Shown piece after piece: positions 17,977 to 26,793 of a DNA stretch of 64,000 bases. The position numbers and the translations under genes were made by a program. The DNA lies in contig JABDRB010000012.1 in assembly GCA_013041925.1 (NCBI GenBank), forward strand, positions 124,001 to 188,000. Reading direction: 5' to 3'. Under the pieces are notes generated by a model. The model did no database searches. It was given only the letters and a program-made list of their open reading frames with translations, and was not told the origin of the DNA. Origin of the DNA: Akkermansiaceae bacterium. GTDB taxonomy: Bacteria > Verrucomicrobiota > Verrucomicrobiia > Verrucomicrobiales > Akkermansiaceae. Positions within the stretch are counted from its first letter, which is position 1; every line of letters starts with the position of its first letter.

Positions 17977-18792
17977 ATGAGCTACGTTGTTTTAACATCA
18001 AGGGAGAGGCAGGATTTGGTTGATACTTTTTTCAATTTAAAGAGCCTGGGGGATCGTCACCCGACCGCTAAAAAGGAGGCGATGACGGCACTCCGTTGCC
18101 TCAAGGCCGTGCACTCCAATGCCATCGAAGATAAAAGCGTGGATCGCATTTTCCTTCAGGTCCTGCTTCATGACGTGGGCGGTCCTGATAAGTCGTTGAT
18201 TTCAAATCACTACCTGAATGCTGCCAATGAACTGAGAGGTCAGGAAAAAATGCTGCGTGAGCTTGAGCAACTCGCCGCTGACGGTGAAAAGTTCTCGATT
18301 TCTTTGTTGCTGAATATGCACCAAATGGTCTTCGAGAAGAGCTGCCCAGGCAGCGCCGGTAAATTCCGTAAAGATGAAGTGCGCATCAAGGGCATGCAAC
18401 ATCGCCCGCCACACCACAGCCAAATCTCCGAGTTGCTTTATCAGAATTTTCAAAACATCGACGCCCAACTCTCCCAAATCAAGGAGGTCAACCCGTCAAA
18501 TTTTTTCGATATTTTGAGGATCTCTGCTGAAATTCACTACATCATCGCCAGCGTGCACCCGTTTGAAGATGGCAATGGACGGATTGCAAGAGCTGCCGGC
18601 GATTATGTGATGCTGATGTATGGCTGTTATTATGATGTCATCATGACGGACTACAGAGACATCTACCTCGATGCGCTGGAGGAATGTAGCACGGTCGATG
18701 TTTCGGCACTGACCAGCTTTCTCGAATACAGCTACCTTGAGACGCTGAAACGAATTTCAGGCTTCTTCAAGTTGGTAACGAACACCCCATAA
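17977..18792 (+). CDS. Fic-domain protein (AMP transferase or related), class II
   Basis: 271 residues from the ATG at 17977 (MSYVVLTSRE); an in-frame ATG 13 codons earlier is less likely. Fic enzymes transfer AMP, or less often other phosphate-containing groups, to target-protein hydroxyls. The full catalytic motif is present: HPFEDGNGRIAR, with H194, D198, N200, R202 and R205. A likely autoinhibitory motif lies at S47-N-A-I-E51-D, matching S/T-x-x-x-E-G/N except that Asp replaces Gly/Asn. This puts it in the class with the inhibitory helix before the Fic core. No antitoxin gene and no C-terminal DNA-binding domain are evident. The target is unknown. It stands alone between nuoA and purB. 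Confidence 0.9.
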   Translation: MSYVVLTSRERQDLVDTFFNLKSLGDRHPTAKKEAMTALRCLKAVHSNAIEDKSVDRIFLQVLLHDVGGPDKSLISNHYLNAANELRGQEKMLRELEQLAADGEKFSISLLLNMHQMVFEKSCPGSAGKFRKDEVRIKGMQHRPPHHSQISELLYQNFQNIDAQLSQIKEVNPSNFFDILRISAEIHYIIASVHPFEDGNGRIARAAGDYVMLMYGCYYDVIMTDYRDIYLDALEECSTVDVSALTSFLEYSYLETLKRISGFFKLVTNTP

Positions 18793-18817
18793 GGCCATCC
18801 TTAGCCCGTCACGCGTT

Positions 18818-18829
18818 GCCAGATCTGGC
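18818..18829. promoter_or_regulatory. 12-bp perfect palindrome before purB
   Basis: GCCAGATCTGGC at 18818-18829 is a perfect palindrome, and TTG/CAA flanks extend it imperfectly. It lies between the fic stop and the purB start, about 140 bp upstream of purB. It could be an operator, but it may be chance; no second copy was noticed nearby. Confidence 0.2.
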
Positions 18830-18968
18830 CAAGACATTTTCAAAATGCGTGTTATGTTAATCCTTCCACATGCGCACCTTTTACGGTTGTCAGAACATCT
18901 ATTTCCGTATTGATTCCCCCCGCATTCCTTCCATTGTTCATTCTTCATTTCTCCATCTATTCATTCCC

Positions 18969-20387
18969 ATGATTCCCAACGTCCTCGCCGAACGCTACGC
19001 CTCTTCCGCCATCTCTGAAATCTGGTCCGCCGAGGGCCGTATCGTCCTCGAACGCGAGTTCTGGATCGCGGTGATGAAAGCCCAGAAAGATCTCGGACTC
19101 GATATCCCGCAAGACGCGATCGACGCCTACGAATCGGTCAAAGACCAGGTCAACCTCGATGCCATCATGGAGCGTGAACGTATCACCCGCCACGACGTCA
19201 AGGCACGCATCGAGGAGTTCTGCGACCTCGCCGGTCACCAGCACATCCATAAGGGGATGACATCGCGTGACCTTACCGAAAACGTCGAGCAACTCCAAGT
19301 CTACCGGTCCCTTCTCGTGATCCGCGACAAGTCGATCGCCACGCTCGCCCAGATGAAACAACGGTCGGTACAGTGGCGCGACCTCGTCATCACCGCCCGC
19401 ACCCACAACGTGGCCGCCCAACCCACCACCTTTGGAAAACGTATCTCCATGATCGGCGAGGAACTTCTCGGCGCCGTCGGTATGCTCAACCAACTGATCA
19501 ATACCTACCCAGTGCGTGGACTCAAAGGAGCCGTCGGCACCCAGATGGACCAACTTTCATTGTTCGATGGAGATGCTGAAAAAGCCCTCCAGCTGGAACA
19601 AAAAGTCTGCACCCATCTCGGCATCCCCGAGGTGTTTACCAACGTTGGCCAAGTCTACCCGCGCTCGCTTGATATGCGCACCGTTTCCATCCTCACCGAC
19701 ATCGCATCAGGTCCCTCGTCGCTGTGTAAAACACTGCGCCTCATGGCGGGCCACGAAACCGCAAGCGAAGGCTTCGCCAAAGGCCAGACCGGCTCAAGCG
19801 CCATGCCTCATAAAATGAACTCGCGCTCATGCGAACGCGTCAACGGCTTCCACGTTATCCTTAAAGGCCACCTCACCATGGCAGGCGGACTCGCGGGCGA
19901 CCAATGGAACGAAGGCGATGTCTCCTGCTCCGTCGTCCGCCGACTGATGCTTCCCGATGCCTTCTACGCCCTCGACGGTCTCTTTGAAACATTCCTCACC
20001 ATCCTCGGACAGATGGACGCCTACCCTGCCGTCATCGAGGCCGAAAACAACCACTACCTCCCCTTCCTTATGACCACCACCATCATGATGGAAGCAGTCA
20101 AGGCAGGTGTCGGCCGCGAGGCCGCACACAGTGCCATCAAGGAACACGCCGTGGCCACAGTCAACGACCTCCGCGCAGGCATCATCCAATCCAATAACCT
20201 GCTGCAACGCCTCGCCGAAGACGACCGCGTCCCGCTCACCCAGGACCAACTCGATGCCCTGCTCAGCGAGGGACGGGAAAATAGTGGCACCGCTCGCAGC
20301 CAAGTCGATTTCTTCGCCGCCGAGGTGGAAAAACTCGAAGCTCTGCACCCAGACGCTACCAACTACCAACCGGCTGCGATTTTATAG
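18969..20387 (+). CDS. purB: Adenylosuccinate lyase
   Basis: 472 residues from ATG 18969 (MIPNVLAERY). The frame is open for 33 more codons upstream, but that part looks like leader sequence. It catalyses two steps of purine synthesis: SAICAR to AICAR plus fumarate, and adenylosuccinate to AMP plus fumarate. The fumarase/aspartase superfamily signature GSSAMPHKMNSRSCERV lies near residues 275-291. The catalytic His-containing GMTSRDLTENVEQ region lies near residue 97. The version resembles the longer ADSL type with the N-terminal RYASSAISEIWS motif. Other pur genes are not adjacent, apart from purU 20 kb away. Confidence 0.96.
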   Translation: MIPNVLAERYASSAISEIWSAEGRIVLEREFWIAVMKAQKDLGLDIPQDAIDAYESVKDQVNLDAIMERERITRHDVKARIEEFCDLAGHQHIHKGMTSRDLTENVEQLQVYRSLLVIRDKSIATLAQMKQRSVQWRDLVITARTHNVAAQPTTFGKRISMIGEELLGAVGMLNQLINTYPVRGLKGAVGTQMDQLSLFDGDAEKALQLEQKVCTHLGIPEVFTNVGQVYPRSLDMRTVSILTDIASGPSSLCKTLRLMAGHETASEGFAKGQTGSSAMPHKMNSRSCERVNGFHVILKGHLTMAGGLAGDQWNEGDVSCSVVRRLMLPDAFYALDGLFETFLTILGQMDAYPAVIEAENNHYLPFLMTTTIMMEAVKAGVGREAAHSAIKEHAVATVNDLRAGIIQSNNLLQRLAEDDRVPLTQDQLDALLSEGRENSGTARSQVDFFAAEVEKLEALHPDATNYQPAAIL

Positions 20388-20457
20388 TCATCGACCGCTC
20401 TCCCCGCTCCCCTCACCATCATCGATCCACACCTTTAGCCACGACCTCATCAGCGCC

Positions 20458-21678
20458 ATGAAATACCACATCCTCTGCTCACTCACCATCGTCAGCCTCT
20501 GCTCGCATCTCCACGCGCGTGATGCCACCGCACCAGATACGGAGGTCACAATGGCTCCAATGGCTGAAAAATCTGAGAAAACCATCCTTGCCGAGGAAAA
20601 TGAACTCCGTGCCGAGAAGCTAAAAAAAGATCTCGCCGAACTCAGCGCCCAAGTCCAAAAGCTCAAGTTGGAAAAAGAACTCGTCAGCGAGCAATTTGCC
20701 ATCGCCGAGCTCAAGAACAAACAGACATCCCAAAAAGCCGATGCCCAGTTTGAGGCAGAATTCAAGCAACTCAGTCGCGCCGCCGAGGTTGCTAAAATTA
20801 AGGCAAGCCAGACGGCCAGTGAGTTGAAAATCAAACAGTCCGAATGGGGCATGCAAACCGCCAAGCTCACGGCCGAAATCAGCGCGCTTGAAACCCAACA
20901 AAAACGCGACGCCTACGCCAACGCCAAGCCCATTTACCTTGAAAATCCGCTCAAGGCCGATGGCACTCTGGTTATTTCCGACCGCCGCATCGCCATGAAC
21001 GGCCCCGTCACTTACCGCACAGCCGAACACATCACCACACGCATTAACTACTTCAATAACAAGGATAGCCAAAAACCCATCTTCATCGTCATCGATACCT
21101 CGCCCGGCGGCTCCGTCATGGCTGGTTATCGCATCCTTAAATCGATGGAAGGCAGCACCGCCCCAGTCTATGTGGTCGTCAAATCCTTTGCCGCATCCAT
21201 GGCGGCATCCATCTGCACCCTAGCGGAAAAGTCCTACGCCTACCCGAATGCCGTGATCCTTCACCATCAGATCAGCTCAACTTATATGTTCACCCGGATG
21301 AACCTCACCGAGCAAAAAGAATCCTATGAAGAATCCCAGCAATGGTGGAAACGACTGGCCGGCCCGATCGCTAAAAAAATGGGCATCAGCACCGAGGAGT
21401 TTATTCAAAAAATGTATGCCAAAACAAGTTCCGGCGACTGGACGGAATTTGGCACCGAGGCGCAAAAGTTGAAATGGGTCGACCACATCGTCGAACGCAT
21501 CCATGAGACGTCACTGCTCAAAAACCCAGATGTCAAAAAGGTCGCTACCACCAAGGCGCACCATGGACTCACTGAGGGCCGCGATGAAAAAGGCAAACCC
21601 TGCATGTATCTCCCACGACTCACTCCCAAAGACTGCTACTTCCTCTACAATACGGATGGATATTACAGGATGAAGTAA
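20458..21678 (+). CDS. Exported ClpP-like serine protease with coiled-coil N-terminus
   Basis: 406 residues from ATG 20458; the frame is open further up inside purB, but only this start gives a signal peptide (MKYHILCSLTIVSLCSHLHA). Residues about 40-155 are a long charged Lys/Glu/Ala coiled coil. The C-terminal domain is of the ClpP/SppA superfamily: oxyanion-loop motif TSPGGSVMAGYRI (about 214-226), nucleophile S247 in SFAASMAAS, and likely His H270 in LHHQI. ClpP is normally cytosolic and works with AAA+ partners; no unfoldase is nearby and the signal peptide sends this one out of the cytoplasm. The C-terminal tail holds two Cys. The substrate is unknown. It follows purB by 70 bp. Confidence 0.8.
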   Translation: MKYHILCSLTIVSLCSHLHARDATAPDTEVTMAPMAEKSEKTILAEENELRAEKLKKDLAELSAQVQKLKLEKELVSEQFAIAELKNKQTSQKADAQFEAEFKQLSRAAEVAKIKASQTASELKIKQSEWGMQTAKLTAEISALETQQKRDAYANAKPIYLENPLKADGTLVISDRRIAMNGPVTYRTAEHITTRINYFNNKDSQKPIFIVIDTSPGGSVMAGYRILKSMEGSTAPVYVVVKSFAASMAASICTLAEKSYAYPNAVILHHQISSTYMFTRMNLTEQKESYEESQQWWKRLAGPIAKKMGISTEEFIQKMYAKTSSGDWTEFGTEAQKLKWVDHIVERIHETSLLKNPDVKKVATTKAHHGLTEGRDEKGKPCMYLPRLTPKDCYFLYNTDGYYRMK

Positions 21679-21721
21679 ACTCGATCAACTGGCGGGAAAC
21701 AATGACGGTCACTCGCGGGGT

Positions 21722-22048
21722 CTACTCTCCAAAATCCACTGAGTCCCCGCGTTTGTTTTTTCGTTTCCGGACACTTCTCCGGCCACCTCGCGCCTGACGC
21801 ATACCATCAAAGATGCTGTCCATACCGACTTCTTTGATCTCACAGACCACCGCCATCAACTCCCCTAGTCGCCCTTGCGGGAAACCGCGCTCAGCAAACC
21901 ACGCAAGATACTCGGGTGGCAGGTCAAAGAGAGGAACACCGTGAGGCGGAAAATCCTTCGGACCAAATCGCCCGAATGGCATAAAGGCATTACCAATTTC
22001 CTCGAGTAAATGGCGAAAGTCTTCGCGGTCGATTTCGGTGAAGTCCAT
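21722..22048 (-). CDS. DUF3820-family small protein
   Basis: 108 residues from ATG 22048 (MDFTEIDRED); six more in-frame codons lie upstream. It has the DUF3820 pattern MPFGRFG...PLFDLPPEYLAWFAERGFPQGRLGE followed by a helix (LMAVVCEIKE). Family members are short soluble proteins, some described as quorum-sensing-regulated virulence factors; others are N- or C-terminal parts of exonuclease-like proteins. The C-terminal 30 residues here are very basic (GGRRSVRKRKNKRG), suggesting nucleic-acid contact, which is inference. It is convergent with the ClpP-like gene. Confidence 0.75.
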   Translation of the reverse strand: MDFTEIDREDFRHLLEEIGNAFMPFGRFGPKDFPPHGVPLFDLPPEYLAWFAERGFPQGRLGELMAVVCEIKEVGMDSIFDGMRQARGGRRSVRKRKNKRGDSVDFGE

Positions 22049-22301
22049 ACCAGAGACTAACCTCACAGGCAGCCGACAAAAGCTCGAATGTAAGCGGATT
22101 TATCGTAGCGAAGCTCCATCCGCCGATGATCCGTCCAAACCGATTCCACAAACTTTTACTGAATAATCCTTGAGCCGACGCGTCTATAGGATACGATGGA
22201 ATGAATGGGTGTCCATGGATGCCATCACGCTACGTTTTGCCCCCATGGAGTCATCCCGTTCAATGAAACACAAACCTACCCAAATAACCCCAAACGAAAC
22301 C

Positions 22302-22547
22302 ATGAAAAACAAACTCATCACACTTACTCTCGCCACAGCATCCGCACTGACGCTTTCCCACTGTGGTCCTGGCACCCGCCCCGCTCATCGTGACGCCGCT
22401 GTCGGCGCTGGCCTAGGAGCTGCCGCCGGTGCCATCATCGGCAACCAGTCTGGCAACGCCACTCAAGGTGCCCTGATCGGAGCGGCTGCCGGAGGAGGCA
22501 CAGGATACGCCGTGGGTCGCTCCAAGGAGCGGAAAGCAGGTTACTAA
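22302..22547 (+). CDS. Small glycine-zipper lipoprotein
   Basis: 81 residues from ATG 22302 (MKNKLITLTL). The signal peptide ends in a lipobox-like L-S-H-C with C21 as the lipidation site. The mature part has a glycine zipper: AVGAGLGAAAGAIIG, then GALIGAAAGGGTGYAVG. Such segments insert into or span membranes and occur in Gly-zipper and YMGG outer-membrane lipoproteins. A basic tail (RSKERKAGY) ends the protein. A strong terminator follows 70 bp downstream. It is probably an envelope stress or structural lipoprotein, which is inference. Confidence 0.75.
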   Translation: MKNKLITLTLATASALTLSHCGPGTRPAHRDAAVGAGLGAAAGAIIGNQSGNATQGALIGAAAGGGTGYAVGRSKERKAGY

Positions 22548-22617
22548 ACCATTCTCAGAATAAATTGAACCAATCTGCGCAGTTCTTTCCGCTCTGCCTG
22601 GATTAAATTTCCATCCC

Positions 22618-22658
22618 TATCCATGGGTGCACCCAGTTGTGCCCATGGATATTTTTTT
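22618..22658 (+). terminator. Rho-independent terminator
   Basis: A 14-bp stem (left arm 22618-22631, right arm 22638-22651) with two G-T wobbles closes a 6-nt loop. It is followed directly by seven T residues (22652-22658). It lies downstream of the glycine-zipper lipoprotein gene on the plus strand. There is no T run on the other strand, so it is unlikely to serve the convergent plsC. Confidence 0.85.
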
Positions 22659-22724
22659 GACCTTCACGATCGGCTTAGCGAGAATGGGCTGCTCGCTCAG
22701 ATTCGCGCACGGGTTGTGCCGATT

Positions 22725-23336
22725 TTAATCCAAGGTGAGCTTTCCGATTTCCTCCATAATACGGTTGGAAATCTTTTGGTAATCATCACGCCCCCTTGCC
22801 TTAAGCTCTTCAGGGGTAAAAACAATCGGATCACCCACAACAACCGTAATCGGGCAGAAATTCATTTTCCCTGACCCACGTGGGAGTGCCTTGCGGGCAC
22901 CAAAGATTCGGACTGGCTGCACGACCGCTTTACTCTTGGCGACCATGAGTCCAGTTCCGGCCTCGGCAGGCTGAAGTTCCCCGTCGAGCGTGCGAGCACC
23001 CTCCGGAAAAACAATCACCTGATTCCCCTTTTTGAGAAGCTTAATAATGGTTTTCAGACTCGTCATATCAGGTCGATCCTGATCGATGGGAATCGAGTTT
23101 AATCGTGGGTAAAGCCATGCCCCCAAGCCACGAAAAAGCGTTTTTCGAGCCAGAAAATAAACCTCTTTCGAGTAGGCAATCCCTACCAATGGCGGGTCGA
23201 GGAAACTCTCATGATTGGATGCAATCAAAACTGGCCCATCAGTAACCAATTTCTCTTTGCCAATAATTCGGTATGAAAAGAAGCAAACGAAACACATCTT
23301 CCATAATGTGTAGCAGAACCAGTAAATTGTTTTCAT
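22725..23336 (-). CDS. plsC: 1-acyl-sn-glycerol-3-phosphate acyltransferase
   Basis: 203 residues. It acylates lysophosphatidic acid to phosphatidic acid at the inner membrane. The acyltransferase motifs are NHESFLD (NHX4D, catalytic His/Asp) and FPEGARTLDG (glycerophosphate binding). One N-terminal hydrophobic segment (FCYTLWKMCFVCFFSY) anchors it. It ends the minus-strand run tyrA-aroA-cmk-plsC, 29 bp after cmk. The substrate is assigned by family; related lysophospholipid acyltransferases share these motifs. Confidence 0.9.
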   Translation of the reverse strand: MKTIYWFCYTLWKMCFVCFFSYRIIGKEKLVTDGPVLIASNHESFLDPPLVGIAYSKEVYFLARKTLFRGLGAWLYPRLNSIPIDQDRPDMTSLKTIIKLLKKGNQVIVFPEGARTLDGELQPAEAGTGLMVAKSKAVVQPVRIFGARKALPRGSGKMNFCPITVVVGDPIVFTPEELKARGRDDYQKISNRIMEEIGKLTLD

Positions 23337-23365
23337 AGGTCGATTCGTTTATGATTTTTAAGTTG

Positions 23366-24028
23366 TTAGATCTTCAGCCCTTGCGATTGAAGTGTGTCCA
23401 GTGCGACCTCGACCACTTGGTCAATATCCATATCTGAGCTATCAATCACCGTGGCGCCATCGGCAACAATCAAGGGAGAGGTTTTACGTTTACTGTCTTC
23501 GGCGTCACGCTGGCTAACGACATCAGCTAAACCCTCGGCAGAACGCCGGGCAAGGCGGACTTCTTCCGACGCATCAATGTAGATTTTATAGGGTGTATCA
23601 GGGAAAACGACCGATCCAATATCCCGCCCTTCCATGACAAGGCTCCCTAAGGCAAGGTAATCACGCTGCTTGGCAACGAGGAGATCACGGACTTCAGGGA
23701 TGGCGGCAACCTTGGAAACACGGGCATTCACTGGGTCCTCCCTCAGGGCATCACCTGGGTCAACACCATCAATCAAAATAGTAGATCCCCCGTCGTTCAC
23801 ACCGCAAGTGATCTCGACCCCGCCTAACATCGCAATAACCGCTCGCGCATCGGCAGCATCAACATGCTTCTGGATCGTTGTCCAGGCAATGGCGCGATAC
23901 ATCGCTCCGGTATTAATCATGATCAGGCCGAGACGCTGGGCGAGTCGACGTGCGACCGTGCTTTTTCCCGATGCCGCAGGCCCATCAATCGCGATGGCAA
24001 CATGGCTGGTGTGCTTATTTTCAGACAT
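23366..24028 (-). CDS. cmk: Cytidylate kinase
   Basis: 220 residues; phosphorylates CMP and dCMP to the diphosphates. The P-loop is IDGPAASGKSTVARRLA near residue 14, the NMP-binding region has INTGAMYRAIAW, and the LID region has YIDASEEVRLARR and SQRDAEDSKRKTSPL. It lies 10 bp after aroA; the aroA-cmk pairing is common in bacteria. It is complete for the short Cmk type. Confidence 0.96.
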   Translation of the reverse strand: MSENKHTSHVAIAIDGPAASGKSTVARRLAQRLGLIMINTGAMYRAIAWTTIQKHVDAADARAVIAMLGGVEITCGVNDGGSTILIDGVDPGDALREDPVNARVSKVAAIPEVRDLLVAKQRDYLALGSLVMEGRDIGSVVFPDTPYKIYIDASEEVRLARRSAEGLADVVSQRDAEDSKRKTSPLIVADGATVIDSSDMDIDQVVEVALDTLQSQGLKI

Positions 24029-24038
24029 AAAAAATCAA

Positions 24039-25361
24039 TTATTTCGGTGAGTGACCTAGGCAGATGGCGGAAAGATGGTCCGCAAATCCTGGATAGGAGG
24101 TATCGATGCAGGCGGTGTTGTTAATGATCGTTTCGCCTTGGGCAAAGAGCCCGGCAATGGCAAATGCCATGGCAATGCGGTGGTCGCCAAAGCTCTCGAG
24201 TTCGGCCCCCTTGAGTGCGGCACCACCGGTAATTTCCATGCCATCTTCAAACTCGTCGAGTTCAGCCCCCATGGCACGCAGGTTTTGAGCCACCGTCGCA
24301 ATCCGGTCGCTTTCCTTCACCCGTAGTTCCTTGGCATTCCTGATCACCATGCGGCCATCTGCCAGTGCTCCGGCGACAGCAAGTATGGGGACTTCATCAA
24401 TCAGGTTGGGAACCTCATCACGTAGAATTTCCGTCCCGTGCAATGTTTGTCCAGTAATCTCGACACTCCCGCAGGGTTCGCCCTGATCCTCTGAAGTAAC
24501 CACCACGTTAATCTTGGCTCCCATCCGGATAAGCACGTCGATCAATGCCGTGCGCGTCGGGTTGAGCCCGACATTTTGAATCATCAGATGCGACCCCGGA
24601 TGGGCCGCTGCAGCTACCATCCAAAATGCCGCCGAAGAAATGTCGCCAGGAACTCGGAAATCACGAGACTCGGGTATTGGCCCGCCACAAACAGAAATCT
24701 CATCGCCTACTCGCACCGAGGGAATACGGAAATAGTCGAGCATGCGCTCCGTGTGATCACGCGTCTCGGCAGGTTGAATCACCGTCGTTTTTCCCTCGGT
24801 AAACAAACCCGCAAGAAGGATCGCACTTTTAACCTGCGCACTGGCTACCGGCATTTCATAGGTAAGGGGTTTTAGTTTGCCGCCGGTGATGCGAAGTGGC
24901 GCACAGCCGGCCACATCACCACAGGCGTGAATCGTCGCACCCATCTGCTCAAGTGGCTTGATGATACGCCCCATCGGGCGGGAACAAAGTGAGGCATCCC
25001 CAGAGAGCACCGAGTCGAAGGGTTGCGCTGACAGCAAACCCGCCAATAGTCGCATGCCTGTGCCAGAATTTCCGCAATCGACCACGTCAGCTGGTGCGCT
25101 GAGTTGCATGCTCATGCCTTGAATGTTGAGTGACGTCGGCCCGTAGCCTGCCTGAGTTTCTAGCACGTCGTGTTTCGCCCCGAGCTGGTTCATCGCATGA
25201 AGTGTGCACAGGCAGTCTTCGCTGGGCAGGAAGTTGTCGATACGGCACACGCCATCGGATAAACCCGCCATGATCGCGGCTCGATGGGAAATACTCTTGT
25301 CACCAGGAACCTCGAACTCGGCCCGTAGATGCTTGATTGGCTTAACCTTGATAATGGACAT
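24039..25361 (-). CDS. aroA: 3-phosphoshikimate 1-carboxyvinyltransferase (EPSP synthase)
   Basis: 440 residues. It joins shikimate-3-phosphate and PEP in the shikimate pathway. Substrate-binding motifs are visible: PGDKSISHRAAIMAGLSDG near the N-terminus, NSGTGMRLLAGLL around residue 98, and the C-terminal LRVKESDRIA and SFGDHRIAMA. It lies 45 bp after tyrA and 10 bp before cmk, an arrangement shared with many bacterial aromatic amino-acid operons. Confidence 0.97.
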   Translation of the reverse strand: MSIIKVKPIKHLRAEFEVPGDKSISHRAAIMAGLSDGVCRIDNFLPSEDCLCTLHAMNQLGAKHDVLETQAGYGPTSLNIQGMSMQLSAPADVVDCGNSGTGMRLLAGLLSAQPFDSVLSGDASLCSRPMGRIIKPLEQMGATIHACGDVAGCAPLRITGGKLKPLTYEMPVASAQVKSAILLAGLFTEGKTTVIQPAETRDHTERMLDYFRIPSVRVGDEISVCGGPIPESRDFRVPGDISSAAFWMVAAAAHPGSHLMIQNVGLNPTRTALIDVLIRMGAKINVVVTSEDQGEPCGSVEITGQTLHGTEILRDEVPNLIDEVPILAVAGALADGRMVIRNAKELRVKESDRIATVAQNLRAMGAELDEFEDGMEITGGAALKGAELESFGDHRIAMAFAIAGLFAQGETIINNTACIDTSYPGFADHLSAICLGHSPK

Positions 25362-25406
25362 GTCAAAAATGGGTGTGTTCAGTCGAATCGGTTGGAGTGA
25401 CTCCCC

Positions 25407-26252
25407 TTACGTATTAAGGGCGTCCCTGAGCTGCTTAGCGTCGCCCAGCAGGCGGGTTATGTCTTCTTCGCTTGAATCCTGAAGCAAAGCAAGCATTTCA
25501 CGTAGATGCGCGATAGACTCCTCAATAGGCTCCTTAAGCGCCTCCCGATTGCGCAGTAAAATTTCGGCCCACATCTCTGGGTGCCCTGATGCCACGCGCG
25601 TGGTATCACGCATGCCATTACCCGCAAACTTTCCATCTTCGTGGTGTTTTAAGCCGACCAATGCGCCGATGGATGCCAAAAGGTGTGGCAGGTGACTGAT
25701 TCTCGCCATGACTTGGTCATGCTCTTCGGATGTAGTATAATAACACCGGCATCCGAGGGTCTCCCAAAGATGGCGCAAGATAGTCACATCCTCTTCTGGA
25801 TGACCAAAATCATTGGTAATCACACAAGCAGCACCATCAAATAAGTCAACTTTCGCAGCATTGATCCCTGCCTGCTCAGAACCCGCCATCGGGTGACTCC
25901 CGATATAACGAGCACCCGCAGCATTCACAGTATCCCCAAGCAACTCTCGCGGGGTCAATTTTACACTGCCGACATCGGTGATGATCACACCACGCAATGA
26001 GCAAACCGCCGCCGACGCTTTTAAAATCTCCAACATGGCACCCACAGGTGACGCCAAAATGATAACATCCACACCCTCTAAAGCCTCAGCAAGATCCGTC
26101 GTAGCGCCGCGAATCCCCTGATGCCTCGCATCGGCAGCACTCTGCTCGCGTCTCCCCCAGAGGGAAACACCCACATCCGGCAAGCGCGACTGAACGGCCA
26201 GCGCAATCGAGCCGCCCAGCAGTCCGCTTCCTAGAATAGCAATACGTTTCAT
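25407..26252 (-). CDS. tyrA: Prephenate dehydrogenase
   Basis: 281 residues from ATG 26252 (MKRIAILGSG); three extra codons lie upstream. It oxidatively decarboxylates prephenate (or arogenate) towards tyrosine. The NAD-binding site is LGSGLLGGSIALAVQ. The active-site segments are GSHPMAGSEQAG (His and Ser) and ISHLPHLLA (His). No chorismate mutase or ACT domain is fused. It is first of a likely operon with aroA, cmk and plsC. NAD versus NADP preference cannot be told from this reading. Confidence 0.93.
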   Translation of the reverse strand: MKRIAILGSGLLGGSIALAVQSRLPDVGVSLWGRREQSAADARHQGIRGATTDLAEALEGVDVIILASPVGAMLEILKASAAVCSLRGVIITDVGSVKLTPRELLGDTVNAAGARYIGSHPMAGSEQAGINAAKVDLFDGAACVITNDFGHPEEDVTILRHLWETLGCRCYYTTSEEHDQVMARISHLPHLLASIGALVGLKHHEDGKFAGNGMRDTTRVASGHPEMWAEILLRNREALKEPIEESIAHLREMLALLQDSSEEDITRLLGDAKQLRDALNT

Positions 26253-26382
26253 GCGCGGCAATCACTGGCATGCCATCGTATAAATGCAAGAACCGAGGCG
26301 CTAAAAATGCGGCTTCGGCTCTTGGGACGAGGGCGACAGCAGCGCATTGAGGATCAAGGCGCTGCATTAAGGGAATCTCAGC

Positions 26383-26793
26383 TTAAGGAACTCGGAACTT
26401 ATGAGTCGAATCGCTGTCTTCTGGGTCACGGCAAAGTTTACCTGAGGCAATGCCCCTCACATCAACAATGTTGTGCGTGTAGGGATTAAAAACAAATCCA
26501 GCTTTACCGGGGACCGCTGCAGCCGTCGGGTATTGGGGTTTATTGGGTGTCGGAGCCACAGGCAGGTTTTCCTGGTTCTGGGCGGCTTCTTGCTGGAGCC
26601 TAAGACGCTCACGACTTTCATCGAGTTGTCGCTGCTGTTCATCCGTCAGGCTTTGCTGGCCATCAGGGTCAGCCGGCAAGGTTTGTGGCGGATGGGGGGG
26701 GTAAGGCTGAGGGGGATACGGTGCACAGGCACCTACCAAGGCAATAACCCCGAGTGGAAGGAGCATTTTTTTTGATAAATCCATTGTTTTCAT
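26383..26793 (-). CDS. Proline-rich small lipoprotein
   Basis: 136 residues. The signal peptide ends in lipobox V-G-A-C with C23 as the lipid anchor. It is followed by a Pro/Tyr-rich stretch (APYPPQPYPPHPPQ), then a Gln/Glu/Arg helix (about 50-75) and a C-terminal domain with FVFNPYTHNIVDVRGI. That last motif recurs in small verrucomicrobial lipoproteins as I recall, but I know no function. The Pro-rich part contains a run of eight C (G on the plus strand, 26694-26701) that could slip and shift frame. It lies upstream of tyrA by 130 bp and may be transcribed with it. Confidence 0.7.
   Translation of the reverse strand: MKTMDLSKKMLLPLGVIALVGACAPYPPQPYPPHPPQTLPADPDGQQSLTDEQQRQLDESRERLRLQQEAAQNQENLPVAPTPNKPQYPTAAAVPGKAGFVFNPYTHNIVDVRGIASGKLCRDPEDSDSTHKFRVP

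Noticed and set aside
17977-18792. Fic/antitoxin (type II toxin-antitoxin) module
   Set aside because: No antitoxin-like gene is adjacent, and the inhibitory motif appears within the same protein, so a two-gene module is not supported.
22170-22301. N-terminal extension of the glycine-zipper lipoprotein
   Set aside because: The frame is open, but only the ATG at 22302 gives a signal peptide and lipid-anchor Cys near the N-terminus.
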